Positions 43,497 through 54,252 are shown, counted from the first letter of the stretch. The stretch: 64,000 nucleotides of DNA from Aquiflexum balticum DSM 16537 (GCF_900176595.1 NZ_LT838813.1:4978001-5042000); one strand, 5' to 3'. Program-made: numbers and translations. The notes: generated by a model from the sequence alone, not told the origin.

Positions 43497-44741
43497 ATGA
43501 AAAAAATTCTCCTGCCCCTCTTTTCATTTGGTGTACTATTCTTTGCCTGTGTACCTTCCGACGAATTTAAACCTGCCGAAGCAAATTTGAGAACATTGGC
43601 CACTTACGAAAAAGAATTGGCCAATTCGAGTACAAAATTTGCCCTTGATCTTTTCGCGCAAGTGAACGACCCTGATGAACCAAATCAGTTCTATAGTCCC
43701 TACAGCATCCATCAGGCCCTCTCCATGACCATGAACGGGAATGAGGGGGAAGTTCTCCAAGAATTTGTTGATCTTCTCAGGTATGAGGGAATGAGTTTGG
43801 ATAATGCCAATCGTGGTTCCAAAGAACTGACTGAATTTTTGCTGCAAGTTGATCCGAAAGTGAAATTGGCCATAGCCAATGCCATTTGGTACAAGCAGGA
43901 GTATCAGGTGCAGGTACCTTTCAAAAATACCGCAAGGGATTACTACAATGCTGAAATCGCAGGACTTGATATGCGTAATTCCAATTCAGTCAATATCATC
44001 AACAACTGGATAGCCCAGAAAACCAACAACCTGATCAAAGACATGTTGGACGAAATCCCCTCCGATGCAGTCATGTACCTGGTCAATGCCATTTATTACA
44101 AAGCTGATTGGAAATATCAATTTGTTGCGTACAAAACAAAAAAGGAAAACTTTTATCCCAGTCCCGGAAATGCCGTTCAGGTAGACATGATGGACCTGGA
44201 TAAACCTTCCGCATTCAAAAGTTATTATGGGGATGCCTACCACTACTTTGAAATCCCCTATTCTACAGGACAATACTCTATGGGAATTCTTTACAATCAA
44301 GAAGGAAACCTTGATCAAGTAAGCCAATATTTGAATCTGGGTAACCTGGAAATGTGGCGGCAGAATGCCCAAGAAATAAACTTCATTCTCAAAATGCCAA
44401 AATTCAAAATGAAGTACAAGATGGCAAACATGAAAAATGATCTGATGGAAATGGGATTGGTCAGGCCTTTCTCTTTCCATCCGGATAACTTCACCAAATT
44501 GTTTTCAAACCTCACAGGGGATCTTAAAATCTCTCGCGTGATACACGATGCTTTAATAGAAGTGGATGAAAAAGGATCAGAAGCCGCCGCTGCTACAATT
44601 GTAGAAGTGGTTGAACTAACTTCGGCACCATCCGGTCCTAGGACCCTTGTTTTGGATAAACCCTTTATTTTCTTTATTCAGGAAAAACATAGTGGAGCGA
44701 TTTTGTTTATGGGGAAATTGGGTGATCCGTCAAAACTTTGA
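43497..44741 (+). CDS. Serpin-family protease inhibitor, lipoprotein
   Basis: A 414-residue serpin with a lipobox in LFFACVPSD. The core shows NQFYSPYSIHQALSMTMNGN, IANAIWYKQEYQ, AVMYLVNAIYYKADWKYQF and MPKFKMKYKM. The reactive-loop hinge EVDEKGSEAAAAT is of the inhibitory kind, with small residues at P12-P9. Counting from the hinge Gly as P15 puts P1 at Leu and P1' at Thr in VVELTSA, so a chymotrypsin- or elastase-like target is predicted. The ending KPFIFFIQEKHSGAILFMGK is typical. Inhibitory serpins trap serine or cysteine proteases; here it would act at the cell surface or in the periplasm. Confidence 0.93.
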   Translation: MKKILLPLFSFGVLFFACVPSDEFKPAEANLRTLATYEKELANSSTKFALDLFAQVNDPDEPNQFYSPYSIHQALSMTMNGNEGEVLQEFVDLLRYEGMSLDNANRGSKELTEFLLQVDPKVKLAIANAIWYKQEYQVQVPFKNTARDYYNAEIAGLDMRNSNSVNIINNWIAQKTNNLIKDMLDEIPSDAVMYLVNAIYYKADWKYQFVAYKTKKENFYPSPGNAVQVDMMDLDKPSAFKSYYGDAYHYFEIPYSTGQYSMGILYNQEGNLDQVSQYLNLGNLEMWRQNAQEINFILKMPKFKMKYKMANMKNDLMEMGLVRPFSFHPDNFTKLFSNLTGDLKISRVIHDALIEVDEKGSEAAAATIVEVVELTSAPSGPRTLVLDKPFIFFIQEKHSGAILFMGKLGDPSKL

Positions 44742-44754
44742 TGTTTTTATAGTT

Positions 44755-45378
44755 ATGATAAGGAGCTTCCTCATTTTGACATTGATAATAGTTTCTTCCT
44801 GTGCAAATGACAGCGAGCTTCCGGATGAATCCTGTCAGGAAAGTTTTCTTTATGAAAATATTTCCTTTACCCCTGTGACAGGTGTGGTGATGGTGGAGTT
44901 TAAGGACTTTGAAAATATAGAAACTCAAATCCAATCGCTATTTGCTACATATGAATTTTTGGATGAAGAATTATTTCCTATAGGAAATTTTAGCAATAGG
45001 GTTCCTTTTTGGTTAAAATCCCAAAGCTGCGAAACACTTTATGAATCATTGATGATTCTAAATCAAGATGAGTCCATATCTGCAGCCACGCCAATTCTCC
45101 GTCCACAAGGACCTGAAATACAAGACTCTTCTCCTTGGACTTTGGTCAATGGAATTTCCATCCATCCTAATAATGAAGACTATATTCCAAAAATATTGGA
45201 ATGGGCCTTCGAAAACGGATTAGAATGGGAAGGATCAACAAGTCTAACCCAAAGGTTTGTAGTAAAAAACGTAATAACAGGCTTTGAGCCATTGGAGATC
45301 GCTACGAAGGCAAAAAATGAATTGGATTCCAAATGGGTTGCTGTTGACTTTATAGTTCCTATCAATAATTGGCCGTAA
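44755..45378 (+). CDS. Lipoprotein of unknown function
   Basis: A 207-residue protein starting at MIRSFLILTLIIVSSCANDS, with the lipid cysteine in the IVSSC lipobox. A longer frame from 44647 would run into the serpin gene and was rejected. The body is acidic and has no domain I recognise; SCETLYESLMILNQDESISA resembles the pattern of propeptide or inhibitor I9-type modules only weakly. The gene begins 13 bases after the serpin stop, so the two may be co-transcribed. Confidence 0.65.
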   Translation: MIRSFLILTLIIVSSCANDSELPDESCQESFLYENISFTPVTGVVMVEFKDFENIETQIQSLFATYEFLDEELFPIGNFSNRVPFWLKSQSCETLYESLMILNQDESISAATPILRPQGPEIQDSSPWTLVNGISIHPNNEDYIPKILEWAFENGLEWEGSTSLTQRFVVKNVITGFEPLEIATKAKNELDSKWVAVDFIVPINNWP

Positions 45379-45516
45379 CCTAATTTAAATACTTTTTCAC
45401 CTGAATTTTTCTTCCCCGAAATAAATTCACCTTGGGATGTTAGGCTTTCCGGTTTTGATTTATGTTTTTCCCCTAAAATCCGTAATTTCGAATAAACCCA
45501 TTCAACCAAAGCAACT

Positions 45517-46071
45517 ATGACAATCCAATGGAAGGAAGAAATTGAATTGATAAAATCCGTTGTAAATAAAACGGAGCTGCAGCATTCAATCAAGTGGGGA
45601 ATTGATGTGTATACCTATGAAGGGCAGAATATCATTGGTATTGCCCCTTTTAAGGCGTATATAGGAATCTGGTTTTACAATGGCGTGTTTATGTCCGATC
45701 CCTTGAATGTCTTTGTAAATGCACAGGAAGGAAAAACAAAAGCCTTGAGACAATGGAGATTTTCAAGCATGGAAGAAATAAATCCCGATAAGATTTATTC
45801 CTATCTCCTGGAAGTAATTGCCAACGAAAAAGCAGGAAAAAGATTGGTTCCTGATAGGTTCGTTAAATTTGAAATCCCGGAAATTCTTGAAGAAGCTTTC
45901 AAGAACAATACTCAATTGAAAGCTGGTTTCTACAATCTCAGCCCCGGCAAGCAAAAAGAATATGCTCTCTATATTCAGGAACCCAAAAGGGAGGAAACAA
46001 AAATCTCAAGATTGGAAAAAATCAAGCCGATGATTTTGGAAGGTAAAGGGCTGAATGACAAATACAAATAA
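45517..46071 (+). CDS. DUF1801/YdeI-type protein
   Basis: A 184-residue soluble protein. The N-terminal part (~1-110) matches DUF1801 (ELQHSIKWGIDVYTYEGQNI, then IGIAPFKAYIGIWFYNG). The C-terminal part matches the YdeI/OmdA bacteriocin-protection region (FEIPEILEEAFKNNTQLKAG, then FYNLSPGKQKEYALYIQ), which ends in a basic helix. The role of this family is not settled. A second DUF1801 protein follows after three bases, so they form an operon. Confidence 0.85.
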   Translation: MTIQWKEEIELIKSVVNKTELQHSIKWGIDVYTYEGQNIIGIAPFKAYIGIWFYNGVFMSDPLNVFVNAQEGKTKALRQWRFSSMEEINPDKIYSYLLEVIANEKAGKRLVPDRFVKFEIPEILEEAFKNNTQLKAGFYNLSPGKQKEYALYIQEPKREETKISRLEKIKPMILEGKGLNDKYK

Positions 46072-46074
46072 CCC

Positions 46075-46494
46075 ATGACAGAAAATAAAACCAAAGAGAC
46101 AGAAAGTTCGGTGGAAGAATTTATCAACACTGTTGAAGATCAAAAGAAAAGACAGGACAGTTTTGAGTTGCTGAAGTTATTTCAGGAGGTTTCAGGATTT
46201 GAACCCAAAATGTGGGGAGATAGCATTATAGGCTTTGGAAGCTATCATTACAAATATGACAGTGGCAGAGAAGGCGATTTTCTTTTAATAGGCTTTTCCC
46301 CGAGAAAAAATGCCATTTCGCTGTATATGTCCTGTGATATCCATGGCCAACATGCCGGGCTACTTTCGCGATTAGGGAAATTTAAATCTGGCAAATCATG
46401 TCTCTATATCAATAAATTGGAAGATATTGATAAAGAAGTATTGAAGGAATTGGCGAAAGCATCCATAGAATTTACCTTAGCCAAGTATCCCTGA
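46075..46494 (+). CDS. DUF1801 domain protein
   Basis: A 139-residue protein consisting of one DUF1801 domain: SFELLKLFQEVSGFEPKMWG, SIIGFGSYHYKYDSGREGDF, LLIGFSPRKNAISLYMSCD and the closing GKSCLYINKLEDIDKEVLKE. The fold resembles frataxin-like small domains, but the function is unknown. It begins three bases after the preceding DUF1801 gene and is probably translated with it. The next 172 bases hold no gene. Confidence 0.87.
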   Translation: MTENKTKETESSVEEFINTVEDQKKRQDSFELLKLFQEVSGFEPKMWGDSIIGFGSYHYKYDSGREGDFLLIGFSPRKNAISLYMSCDIHGQHAGLLSRLGKFKSGKSCLYINKLEDIDKEVLKELAKASIEFTLAKYP

Positions 46495-46675
46495 TGGCCC
46501 GCTGTTCTTAATTTGGACCAATAGCTACCTGTACCAAATCCAGAAAAAGGATTCGTAATTCGAGCCTAATTATGAATAGTTATTTCTATTTAGACTATTT
46601 CCATTTGTACTATTTCTATATAAAATAAACCTGAAAACATCTTACTTCTCCACTTTTTCTCTAAATTTGATTGAG

Positions 46676-47089
46676 ATGTTCAGGCGTTATATATCCTTCT
46701 TTTTTCTTACTCTTGCCCAAGCAATGCTGTTGGGGCATAGTTTTTTTCCGCACCACCACCACGATCCATTAAACTTTTATGGTCATCATGAATATCCATG
46801 TGAACACCATCATGGAAATGACCATGATACAGGGGAGGAACACAGCTCGGATATTTTCTCCATGATACAACATGGTCAAAATGGAATAGAGTGTATTTCT
46901 TGCCCTCACCTGGATCAACCGGTTCAAAAACAATTATTTGAATTTGAATCCACATTTGCTGAAAAAAATGGATTGCATAAAAGTTTTCGAATCTCATATA
47001 AGAACCCTCCCCCCTATTCCACATCTTTTTATTCCAAAATTTCAGAACTGTTACCGGACAGTTTGAGGGCCCCACCGTCACAGGTGTGA
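46676..47089 (+). CDS. His-rich small protein ahead of metal-efflux genes
   Basis: About 137 residues from MFRRYISFFFLTLAQAMLLG, a single N-terminal hydrophobic segment or signal; an ATG nine bases upstream is also possible. A long His/Asp run (FFPHHHHDPLNFYGHHEYPC, then EHHHGNDHDTGEEH) and a Cys pair in GIECISCPHLD follow. Such proteins sit beside Czc-type pumps in Bacteroidota and probably bind divalent metal in the periplasm, as an inference. No domain name is assigned. The adaptor gene follows after 77 bases. Confidence 0.7.
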   Translation: MFRRYISFFFLTLAQAMLLGHSFFPHHHHDPLNFYGHHEYPCEHHHGNDHDTGEEHSSDIFSMIQHGQNGIECISCPHLDQPVQKQLFEFESTFAEKNGLHKSFRISYKNPPPYSTSFYSKISELLPDSLRAPPSQV

Positions 47090-47166
47090 TCTTTTTGAAG
47101 ATCAGCTCAGTCATTTATTTTGACTAAGCCTTAATGAAATTTAATTAATCATTAAAATCAACCTTT

Positions 47167-48660
47167 ATGAATCGGGCAAAAATCCTTTTGACCTGTGGTT
47201 TGGCATTTTTGGCTTCATGCCAACAAGCGCATGACCATAGCCATGATGAACAAGAATTCCCAACCGTTGCGCTGACCGCATATTCAGAAAACATCGAACT
47301 GTTTGTCGACTTCGAACCCATGGTTGCCGGGAAAACCACTACCATGATGGTCCATGTCAGTCTTATGAATGAGCGGTTCATCCCTTTGGAAAATGGCACC
47401 ATCAATGCTGTTTTTTCAATGGATGGAAAAGAAATAAAATCCAGTTCCAATAAACCCGAAACTCCGGGAATTTTTGAAATGGAATTGGATCCTGAACTGA
47501 GTGGAGAAGGAAATCTGACTTTTGAGGTTCAAACGCCTTCGTTTACAGATGTCATCAGATTCGAAAATATCACTGTTTTTCCAGACATCGTTTCTGCATC
47601 GAGGTATAAAAACCCAAACGATTCAGGTGATGAAATCACTTATTTGAAAAATCAGGCCTGGAACATTGAATTTTCAAATGCACCTGTAAGGCGGGGATCA
47701 TTTCGCGAAATTCTTAAAACAAGCGGTCAGGTCTTGCCCGCACCTGGAGATGAAACTGTCATTACAGCCAATTCCAATGGGGCAGTATTGTTTGCTACGA
47801 ATAAAACGGTGATCGGATCTGAATTAAAAGTTGGAGATCATTTATTTACCATCAGCAGTGCTAACCTAACTCAGGAGAATCCTGATGTTTACTTCAATGA
47901 AACCAAAGCCAAATACGAATTGTCAAAAGCCGAATTTCAGAGAGCAGAGATTTTGGTAAAGGATAGGATCATTTCGCAAAAAGAATATTTACAAGCCAAG
48001 ATGGAATATGAAAACATGGAATCCACCTTTCAGGCAGTATCTCGAAATTATTCGAGATCAGGTCAAAAAATCAGTGCCAATTCCCCTGGTTTTCTGAAAA
48101 ATCTCATGGTCACAGAAGGTCAATATGTTGAAGCGGGTTTCCCATTGGCTGTGGTCAGTAAAAACAAAAAAGTCCTGCTTCAGGCAAACGTGTCCCAGAA
48201 ATATTACAACAAATTGCCCGGAATTTCCGCTGCCAATTTTAGAATCATTTCAGAAGAAAAGGTTTTTGATTCGGAAAGTATGAACGGCAAAGTTGTTTCC
48301 TTCGGTAAAAGTGCTTCGGCAAACTCCTCCTACATTCCGATCACTTTTGAAATTGACAATATCGGCAACATAATCCCCGGTGCAATTGCGGAAGTCTATT
48401 TGAAATCATCACCTATTCCTGATGCCTTGGTCATTCCGGTTTCAGCCCTTATGGAAGAATTGGGGAATTTCTACGTGTTTGTCCAAACCGGGGGAGAAAG
48501 TTTTCAAAAGAGAGAAGTCAAGCTCGGCGGAAATGACGGGATAAATGCACATGTCCTCTCAGGCCTGAAGGAAAATGAAAGAGTAGTCACCCAGGGAGCT
48601 TATGCCATCAAATTGGCTTCCGCAACAGGAGCAATTCCGGAACACGGTCACAGTCATTGA
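47167..48660 (+). CDS. RND efflux periplasmic adaptor (CzcB-type)
   Basis: A 497-residue lipoprotein adaptor with the signal in LAFLASCQQAHDHSHDEQ. It has an N-terminal extension of ~150 residues, as in heavy-metal adaptors. The barrel-sandwich and hairpin domains show RGSFREILKTSGQVLPAPGD, KAEFQRAEILVKDRIISQKE and SPGFLKNLMVTEGQYVEAGF. The membrane-proximal part ends with EHGHSH. The His stretches at both ends suggest metal binding. It would join the CzcA pump to the TolC-type channel. Confidence 0.92.
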   Translation: MNRAKILLTCGLAFLASCQQAHDHSHDEQEFPTVALTAYSENIELFVDFEPMVAGKTTTMMVHVSLMNERFIPLENGTINAVFSMDGKEIKSSSNKPETPGIFEMELDPELSGEGNLTFEVQTPSFTDVIRFENITVFPDIVSASRYKNPNDSGDEITYLKNQAWNIEFSNAPVRRGSFREILKTSGQVLPAPGDETVITANSNGAVLFATNKTVIGSELKVGDHLFTISSANLTQENPDVYFNETKAKYELSKAEFQRAEILVKDRIISQKEYLQAKMEYENMESTFQAVSRNYSRSGQKISANSPGFLKNLMVTEGQYVEAGFPLAVVSKNKKVLLQANVSQKYYNKLPGISAANFRIISEEKVFDSESMNGKVVSFGKSASANSSYIPITFEIDNIGNIIPGAIAEVYLKSSPIPDALVIPVSALMEELGNFYVFVQTGGESFQKREVKLGGNDGINAHVLSGLKENERVVTQGAYAIKLASATGAIPEHGHSH

Positions 48661-48727
48661 TGTTTGATTTCCTTACATCTCAAACTCCTCAAATCTCAAG
48701 GCTATAGGAATTTAAAAGAAAAAACTC

Positions 48728-51700
48728 ATGCTCAATGCGATATTAAAATTTTCATTGAATAACCGGCTTTTGGTACTGACATCATTTGCTTTGCTTTCAT
48801 TATTGGGCACTTATGTGGCCTTCAATATGGAAGTGGATGTTTTTCCGGATCTGACAGCCCCAACGGTTGTCATTCTGACCGAAGCGCATGGAATGGCTCC
48901 TGAAGAGGTGGAAAGATTGGTCACATTCCCAATTGAAACTTCAGTCAATGGTGCCACAAATGTCAGAAGGGTCCGATCTGCCTCATCAGGAGGCTTTTCG
49001 GTGATTTGGGTGGAATTTGAATGGGATACTGATATCTATCGGGCCAGGCAGATTGTCAACGAAAAACTGGCGACCATAGGAGAAGCCTTACCCTTGGGAG
49101 TCGGTAAGCCTGTAATGGCACCGCAATCCTCCATCATGGGAGAGATCATGTTTGTCAGTTTGACTGCGGATAGTACCTCCATGATGGACTTAAGGACTAT
49201 TTCGGACTGGATAATCCGACCCAGACTATTGGCAACAGGCGGAGTTGCGCAGGTGATTGTGTATGGCGGAGAATTCAAGCAATATCAGATTCTGGCCAAT
49301 CCCCAAAGGATGGGTTTTCATGGTGTTACTTTGGAAGAATTGATGAAAGCCGGAGAGGAATCCAATGGCAACTCTTCAGGTGGATTTGTGTATGAGTATG
49401 GTAACGAGTACATCGTCAAAGGAATAGGCAGAACCAATTCCATTGAAGAAATCGGCCGATCAATCATAAAACAAGCTAATGGACAGATTATCAGGATTGA
49501 AGATGTGGCTGAGGTAAAAATAGGTGCAGCACCCAAAATCGGAGATGCTTCCAGTAATGCCAAACCCAGTGTTGTACTAGCTGTTTCCAAACAGCCTGAT
49601 GTCAATACCCTTTTGTTGACCGATAAAATCGATGAAGCTTTGGTTGATCTTCGAAAGACCCTTCCGGAAGATATCCAAATAGACACCAAAGTATTCAGAC
49701 AGGCCGATTTTATCAATGCTTCCATCAGCAACATCCAAAAGGTGCTATTGGAAGGCAGTGCCTTTGTGGTTATTGTTTTGTTTCTTTTTCTGATGAATTG
49801 GCGAGCAACAGTGATTTCCCTTTTAGCCATACCCATCTCATTGCTGGTAGCTATCCTGACATTAAAATGGTTGGGGTTTACCATCAATACCATGAGTTTG
49901 GGCGGCATGGCCATCGCCATCGGGGATTTGGTGGATGACGCCATCATTGATGTTGAGAATGTCTTCAAACGGCTTAAAGAAAATGCCAAACTTCCTGAAA
50001 AGCATAAAAGAAATCAGCTAGAAGTTATTTTTGATGCCTCATTCGAAATCAGGCATTCTATCATCAATGCTACTTTTATCATTATTGTGGCATTCATCCC
50101 TTTATTCTTTCTTTCAGGAATGGAAGGGAAATTATTGGCGCCTTTGGGAATTGCATTTATAGTGGCGCTCTTTGCCTCATTGATCATAGCCATCACGCTT
50201 ACTCCGGTTCTCTGCAGCTACATGCTGACCAATGAAAGTCGATTGATCAAACAGGAAAGAGAAAGTTGGCTTGTGAGTAGGCTCCAGAATTTTTATGGGC
50301 TTTTCCTTGAGAAAGCCATGCATTGGAAAAAGCTCTTTATCGGCTCAGCTTTAGCTATGTTGGCTGTTGCAATATTGGTTTTTACCCAATTGGGAAGAAG
50401 TTTCTTACCTGAATTCAATGAGGGAGCCCTTACCATAGCCGCCGTTGCTTTACCGGGACTCTCTTTGGAAGAAAGTAATAAGATAGGAAAAAGAGTAGAA
50501 GAAGCTCTTTTGAGTGTCCCTGAAGTGATTTCAACTACCCGCAGAACCGGCCGGGCAGAACTGGACGAGCATGCGCAGGGAGTCAACTCATCAGAAATTG
50601 AGGTGCCTTTTTTACTGGAAGAAAGAAGTCGGGATGAGTTTTTAGAAGAAGTTCGGGAAAAGCTTTCGCAGATCAAAGAAGCCAATGTAGCCATAGGCCA
50701 ACCGATTTCTCATAGAATCGACCATATGCTTTCAGGCACCAGGGCAAATATTGCCATCAAAATCTTTGGTTCTGACCTGAACAGAATGTACAACCTATCC
50801 AATCAGATAAAAAATGAAATCCAGGACATTGATGGATTGGTTGATCTGCAGGTAGAGCCACAGATCGAAATCCCACAGATACAGATCAAAGCCAACAGAG
50901 AATTACTGAGCCATTACGGTATAAGTATTGGTAAATTCAATGAATTCGTAGATGTGGGTCTTGCAGGCGAAAAGGTATCAGAGATCTATGAGGAAAATCG
51001 GTCATTTGATCTTATAGTTCGCTTCGATGAGGAGAATCGAACCAAAATGGATCATATCATGAATACCTTGATTGACGCTGAAAACGGAGAAAAAATACCG
51101 ATTCATTATGTCGCAAACATAGTCAGCGGAAGCGGACCAAATACCATAAACCGGGAGAATGTGGCACGCAAAACAGTTGTCTCTGCCAATGTATCAGGAC
51201 GCGATCAAAAAAGCGTAGTGGATGAGATCAGAGCTAAAATATCCGAAAACATCCAACTTCCGGAAGGCTATCACGTGGAGCTTGGCGGGCAATTTGAAGC
51301 AGAAGAAGAGGCTTCCACTACCCTGTTGGTCACTTCGTTCTTTGCTATCCTGGTAATTTTCATGATTCTTTTTCAGGAATTTAAAAAAGTCTCCCTTGCT
51401 TCCATCATATTGATCAATCTCCCATTGGCTTTGATCGGCGGCATATTCAGTATTTACTTCACAAGTGGCATTCTGAGTATTCCAGCCATCATCGGATTTA
51501 TCACCTTATTTGGTATTGCCACCAGAAACGGGATTCTTCTGGTATCACATTATGAAAATCTCAGGGAAGCAGGTCTCAGCCTTTATGAGACCGTAATCCA
51601 AGGTTCAAAAGACAGGTTGAGTCCGATCTTGATGACAGCCATCACCGCGGGATTGGCATTGATACCTTTGGCTTTGGCCGGAGATCTACCCGGAAATGAA

Positions 51701-51817
51701 ATCCAAAGTCCGATGGCCAAAGTCATTTTGGGCGGTCTGACCACTTCTACCTTACTTAACCTCATTATCGTTCCCATGGTCTATTTTCTAGTCAACTCAA
51801 AAACTGAAACAAAATGA
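48728..51817 (+). CDS. Heavy-metal RND efflux pump (CzcA/CusA family)
   Basis: A 1029-residue HME-RND permease with the usual twelve membrane helices and two large periplasmic loops. EVDVFPDLTAPTVVILTEAH is the first loop signature. GDLVDDAIIDVENVFKRL (~399-416) in helix 4 carries the proton-relay acidic residues, and FGIATRNGILLVSHYENLRE lies near the end. Length is normal. The metal cannot be fixed from the motif alone. The gene overlaps the outer-membrane channel gene by four bases (ATGA), and the adaptor lies 68 bases upstream. Confidence 0.95.
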   Translation: MLNAILKFSLNNRLLVLTSFALLSLLGTYVAFNMEVDVFPDLTAPTVVILTEAHGMAPEEVERLVTFPIETSVNGATNVRRVRSASSGGFSVIWVEFEWDTDIYRARQIVNEKLATIGEALPLGVGKPVMAPQSSIMGEIMFVSLTADSTSMMDLRTISDWIIRPRLLATGGVAQVIVYGGEFKQYQILANPQRMGFHGVTLEELMKAGEESNGNSSGGFVYEYGNEYIVKGIGRTNSIEEIGRSIIKQANGQIIRIEDVAEVKIGAAPKIGDASSNAKPSVVLAVSKQPDVNTLLLTDKIDEALVDLRKTLPEDIQIDTKVFRQADFINASISNIQKVLLEGSAFVVIVLFLFLMNWRATVISLLAIPISLLVAILTLKWLGFTINTMSLGGMAIAIGDLVDDAIIDVENVFKRLKENAKLPEKHKRNQLEVIFDASFEIRHSIINATFIIIVAFIPLFFLSGMEGKLLAPLGIAFIVALFASLIIAITLTPVLCSYMLTNESRLIKQERESWLVSRLQNFYGLFLEKAMHWKKLFIGSALAMLAVAILVFTQLGRSFLPEFNEGALTIAAVALPGLSLEESNKIGKRVEEALLSVPEVISTTRRTGRAELDEHAQGVNSSEIEVPFLLEERSRDEFLEEVREKLSQIKEANVAIGQPISHRIDHMLSGTRANIAIKIFGSDLNRMYNLSNQIKNEIQDIDGLVDLQVEPQIEIPQIQIKANRELLSHYGISIGKFNEFVDVGLAGEKVSEIYEENRSFDLIVRFDEENRTKMDHIMNTLIDAENGEKIPIHYVANIVSGSGPNTINRENVARKTVVSANVSGRDQKSVVDEIRAKISENIQLPEGYHVELGGQFEAEEEASTTLLVTSFFAILVIFMILFQEFKKVSLASIILINLPLALIGGIFSIYFTSGILSIPAIIGFITLFGIATRNGILLVSHYENLREAGLSLYETVIQGSKDRLSPILMTAITAGLALIPLALAGDLPGNEIQSPMAKVILGGLTTSTLLNLIIVPMVYFLVNSKTETK

Positions 51818-52995
51818 AAAAGTCCATAATCCTTTATACACTATTGCTTTTGACTTTTGTAAATGCAAATGGCCAATCGAGTTTTGACGTCATCATGGCG
51901 GAAATAGAGAAAAACAATAAAACCTTACAGGCTAATGCACAAAAGCAGGAGGCACAAAACCTACAGTTCAAATCGGAAATGCCCCTTTATAACCCAGATA
52001 TTGGATATGACTTTATGTATGGCTTTCCATTGAATGCGGGTAACCAAACAGATATATTATTAAATCAGACATTTGATTTTCCAACTGTATATGGCAAAAG
52101 AAAACAGCTTGCCAATGAACAAATTGCTCAATCCACCTACAACTTTGATGCTGCAAGGCAAGAAGTCCTTTTTGAAGCACAATCCATCTGTATAGAGTTG
52201 GTCTATAGAAACAAACTTCACGAACAATTCCAATTGAGAAAAACATTTACTGAAAACCTACTCAGTGACTTTGAAACCAAGTTGGAAACGGGAGATGGGA
52301 ATATTCTTGATGTAAACAAAGCGAGGCTACAGTTGATCGAAATCAACAAGGAATTCCAATTGAATCTATCGGAAATCAACCAACTCAACCAACAACTTAC
52401 CGCACTGAACGGAGGGATTGAAATAGCTTTTACTGAAACCATTTATCCGGAAATGGATCCTATCCCCTTTTTCGAGGATTTATATCTTGAAATTCAATCT
52501 GAGGATCCTACACTTAAATTCATTGAGATGGAAACCGTCACTGCCAAAAAACAATTGGAACTCAGCAAAGCAATGGCCTTGCCAAAAATGGAGGCCGGTT
52601 ATCGGTATCAGGGGATTTTGGGCCAAACCTTCAATGGATTTCATATCGGCACTAGCATTCCGCTTTGGGAAAATAAATACAAGGTCCGTCAAAGTGAAGC
52701 CGCAGTTTTATTTTCGGATTTACGGGTCAGAGAATATCAAAATGAGAAGTTCTATGATGTCAAGCAGCTGTTTGAAAAATATGAGAAATTGTCAAGAACC
52801 TTCAATGAATATAAAACAGTACTTTCGGCTATAAACAGTCTGGAATATTTGGATAAAGCATTGGAAGTGGGACACATTTCCACCATAGTTTACTTTATGG
52901 AATCCAATTATTATTATATGGCCTACAACAATTTCCTGTTGACAGAAAAAGATTACTATGCTGTTAAGGCAGAGATTTTGAAGTTTAGGTTGTAG
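51814..52995 (+). CDS. TolC-family outer-membrane channel (CzcC-type)
   Basis: A 393-residue protein with a signal peptide (MKKSIILYTLLLLTFVNANG) and long coiled-coil helices in two repeats: AEIEKNNKTLQANAQKQEAQ and TAKKQLELSKAMALPKMEAG. LDVNKARLQLIEINKEFQLN and DKALEVGHISTIVYFMESNY are the paired channel helices. It is somewhat shorter than E. coli TolC, as usual for CzcC. It is translationally coupled to the pump gene. A palindrome array follows. Confidence 0.92.
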   Translation: MKKSIILYTLLLLTFVNANGQSSFDVIMAEIEKNNKTLQANAQKQEAQNLQFKSEMPLYNPDIGYDFMYGFPLNAGNQTDILLNQTFDFPTVYGKRKQLANEQIAQSTYNFDAARQEVLFEAQSICIELVYRNKLHEQFQLRKTFTENLLSDFETKLETGDGNILDVNKARLQLIEINKEFQLNLSEINQLNQQLTALNGGIEIAFTETIYPEMDPIPFFEDLYLEIQSEDPTLKFIEMETVTAKKQLELSKAMALPKMEAGYRYQGILGQTFNGFHIGTSIPLWENKYKVRQSEAAVLFSDLRVREYQNEKFYDVKQLFEKYEKLSRTFNEYKTVLSAINSLEYLDKALEVGHISTIVYFMESNYYYMAYNNFLLTEKDYYAVKAEILKFRL

Positions 52996-53012
52996 GTAGC
53001 TATTCGGTACCC

Positions 53013-53265
53013 AGCTATTCGGGATTTACAATCCCGAATTCAGATAACTGGGATTTGTAATCCCAATCTTCAACCCAAATCTAACATGCCGAAATTACAA
53101 ATTCCTTTTTATCTGTTCTCAAGATTGCAAATCTCGAGAAGCTGGCTATACGGGATTTGCAATCCTGAATCCAGATAACTGGGATTTGAAATCCCGATCT
53201 TCACCCAAAGACTTTCATACCTGAATTGCAAATTCCGATTTATCTTTACAAGTTCTCAAGCTGAC
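53013..53265. repeat. Two ~131-bp tandem units carrying regularly spaced small palindromes
   Basis: Bases 53013-53140 and 53141-53265 are diverged tandem copies. They carry seven short inverted repeats around a GATTTNCAAATC-like core, for example CGGGATTTACAATCCCG, TGGGATTTGTAATCCCA, AGATTGCAAATCT and TGAATTGCAAATTCC. Their centres lie near 53028, 53057, 53098, 53128, 53159, 53188 and 53229, so steps are about 29-31 or 41 bases. The elements are too short and too regular in this way for CRISPR. The stretch separates the metal-efflux operon from the esterase gene and contains no coding frame. Confidence 0.8.
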
Positions 53266-53343
53266 AACCACATTGAGAGTTTTAAATCACTAAATCATTT
53301 AATAAATTGAAATTATGTTTTTTACAATTAGTAAAAAGAATAA

Positions 53344-54252
<909 letters not shown>

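Noticed and set aside
53013-53265. CRISPR-like array
   Set aside because: The repeated pieces are 13-17-base palindromes inside two tandem units, not identical direct repeats with unique spacers, and no cas gene is present.
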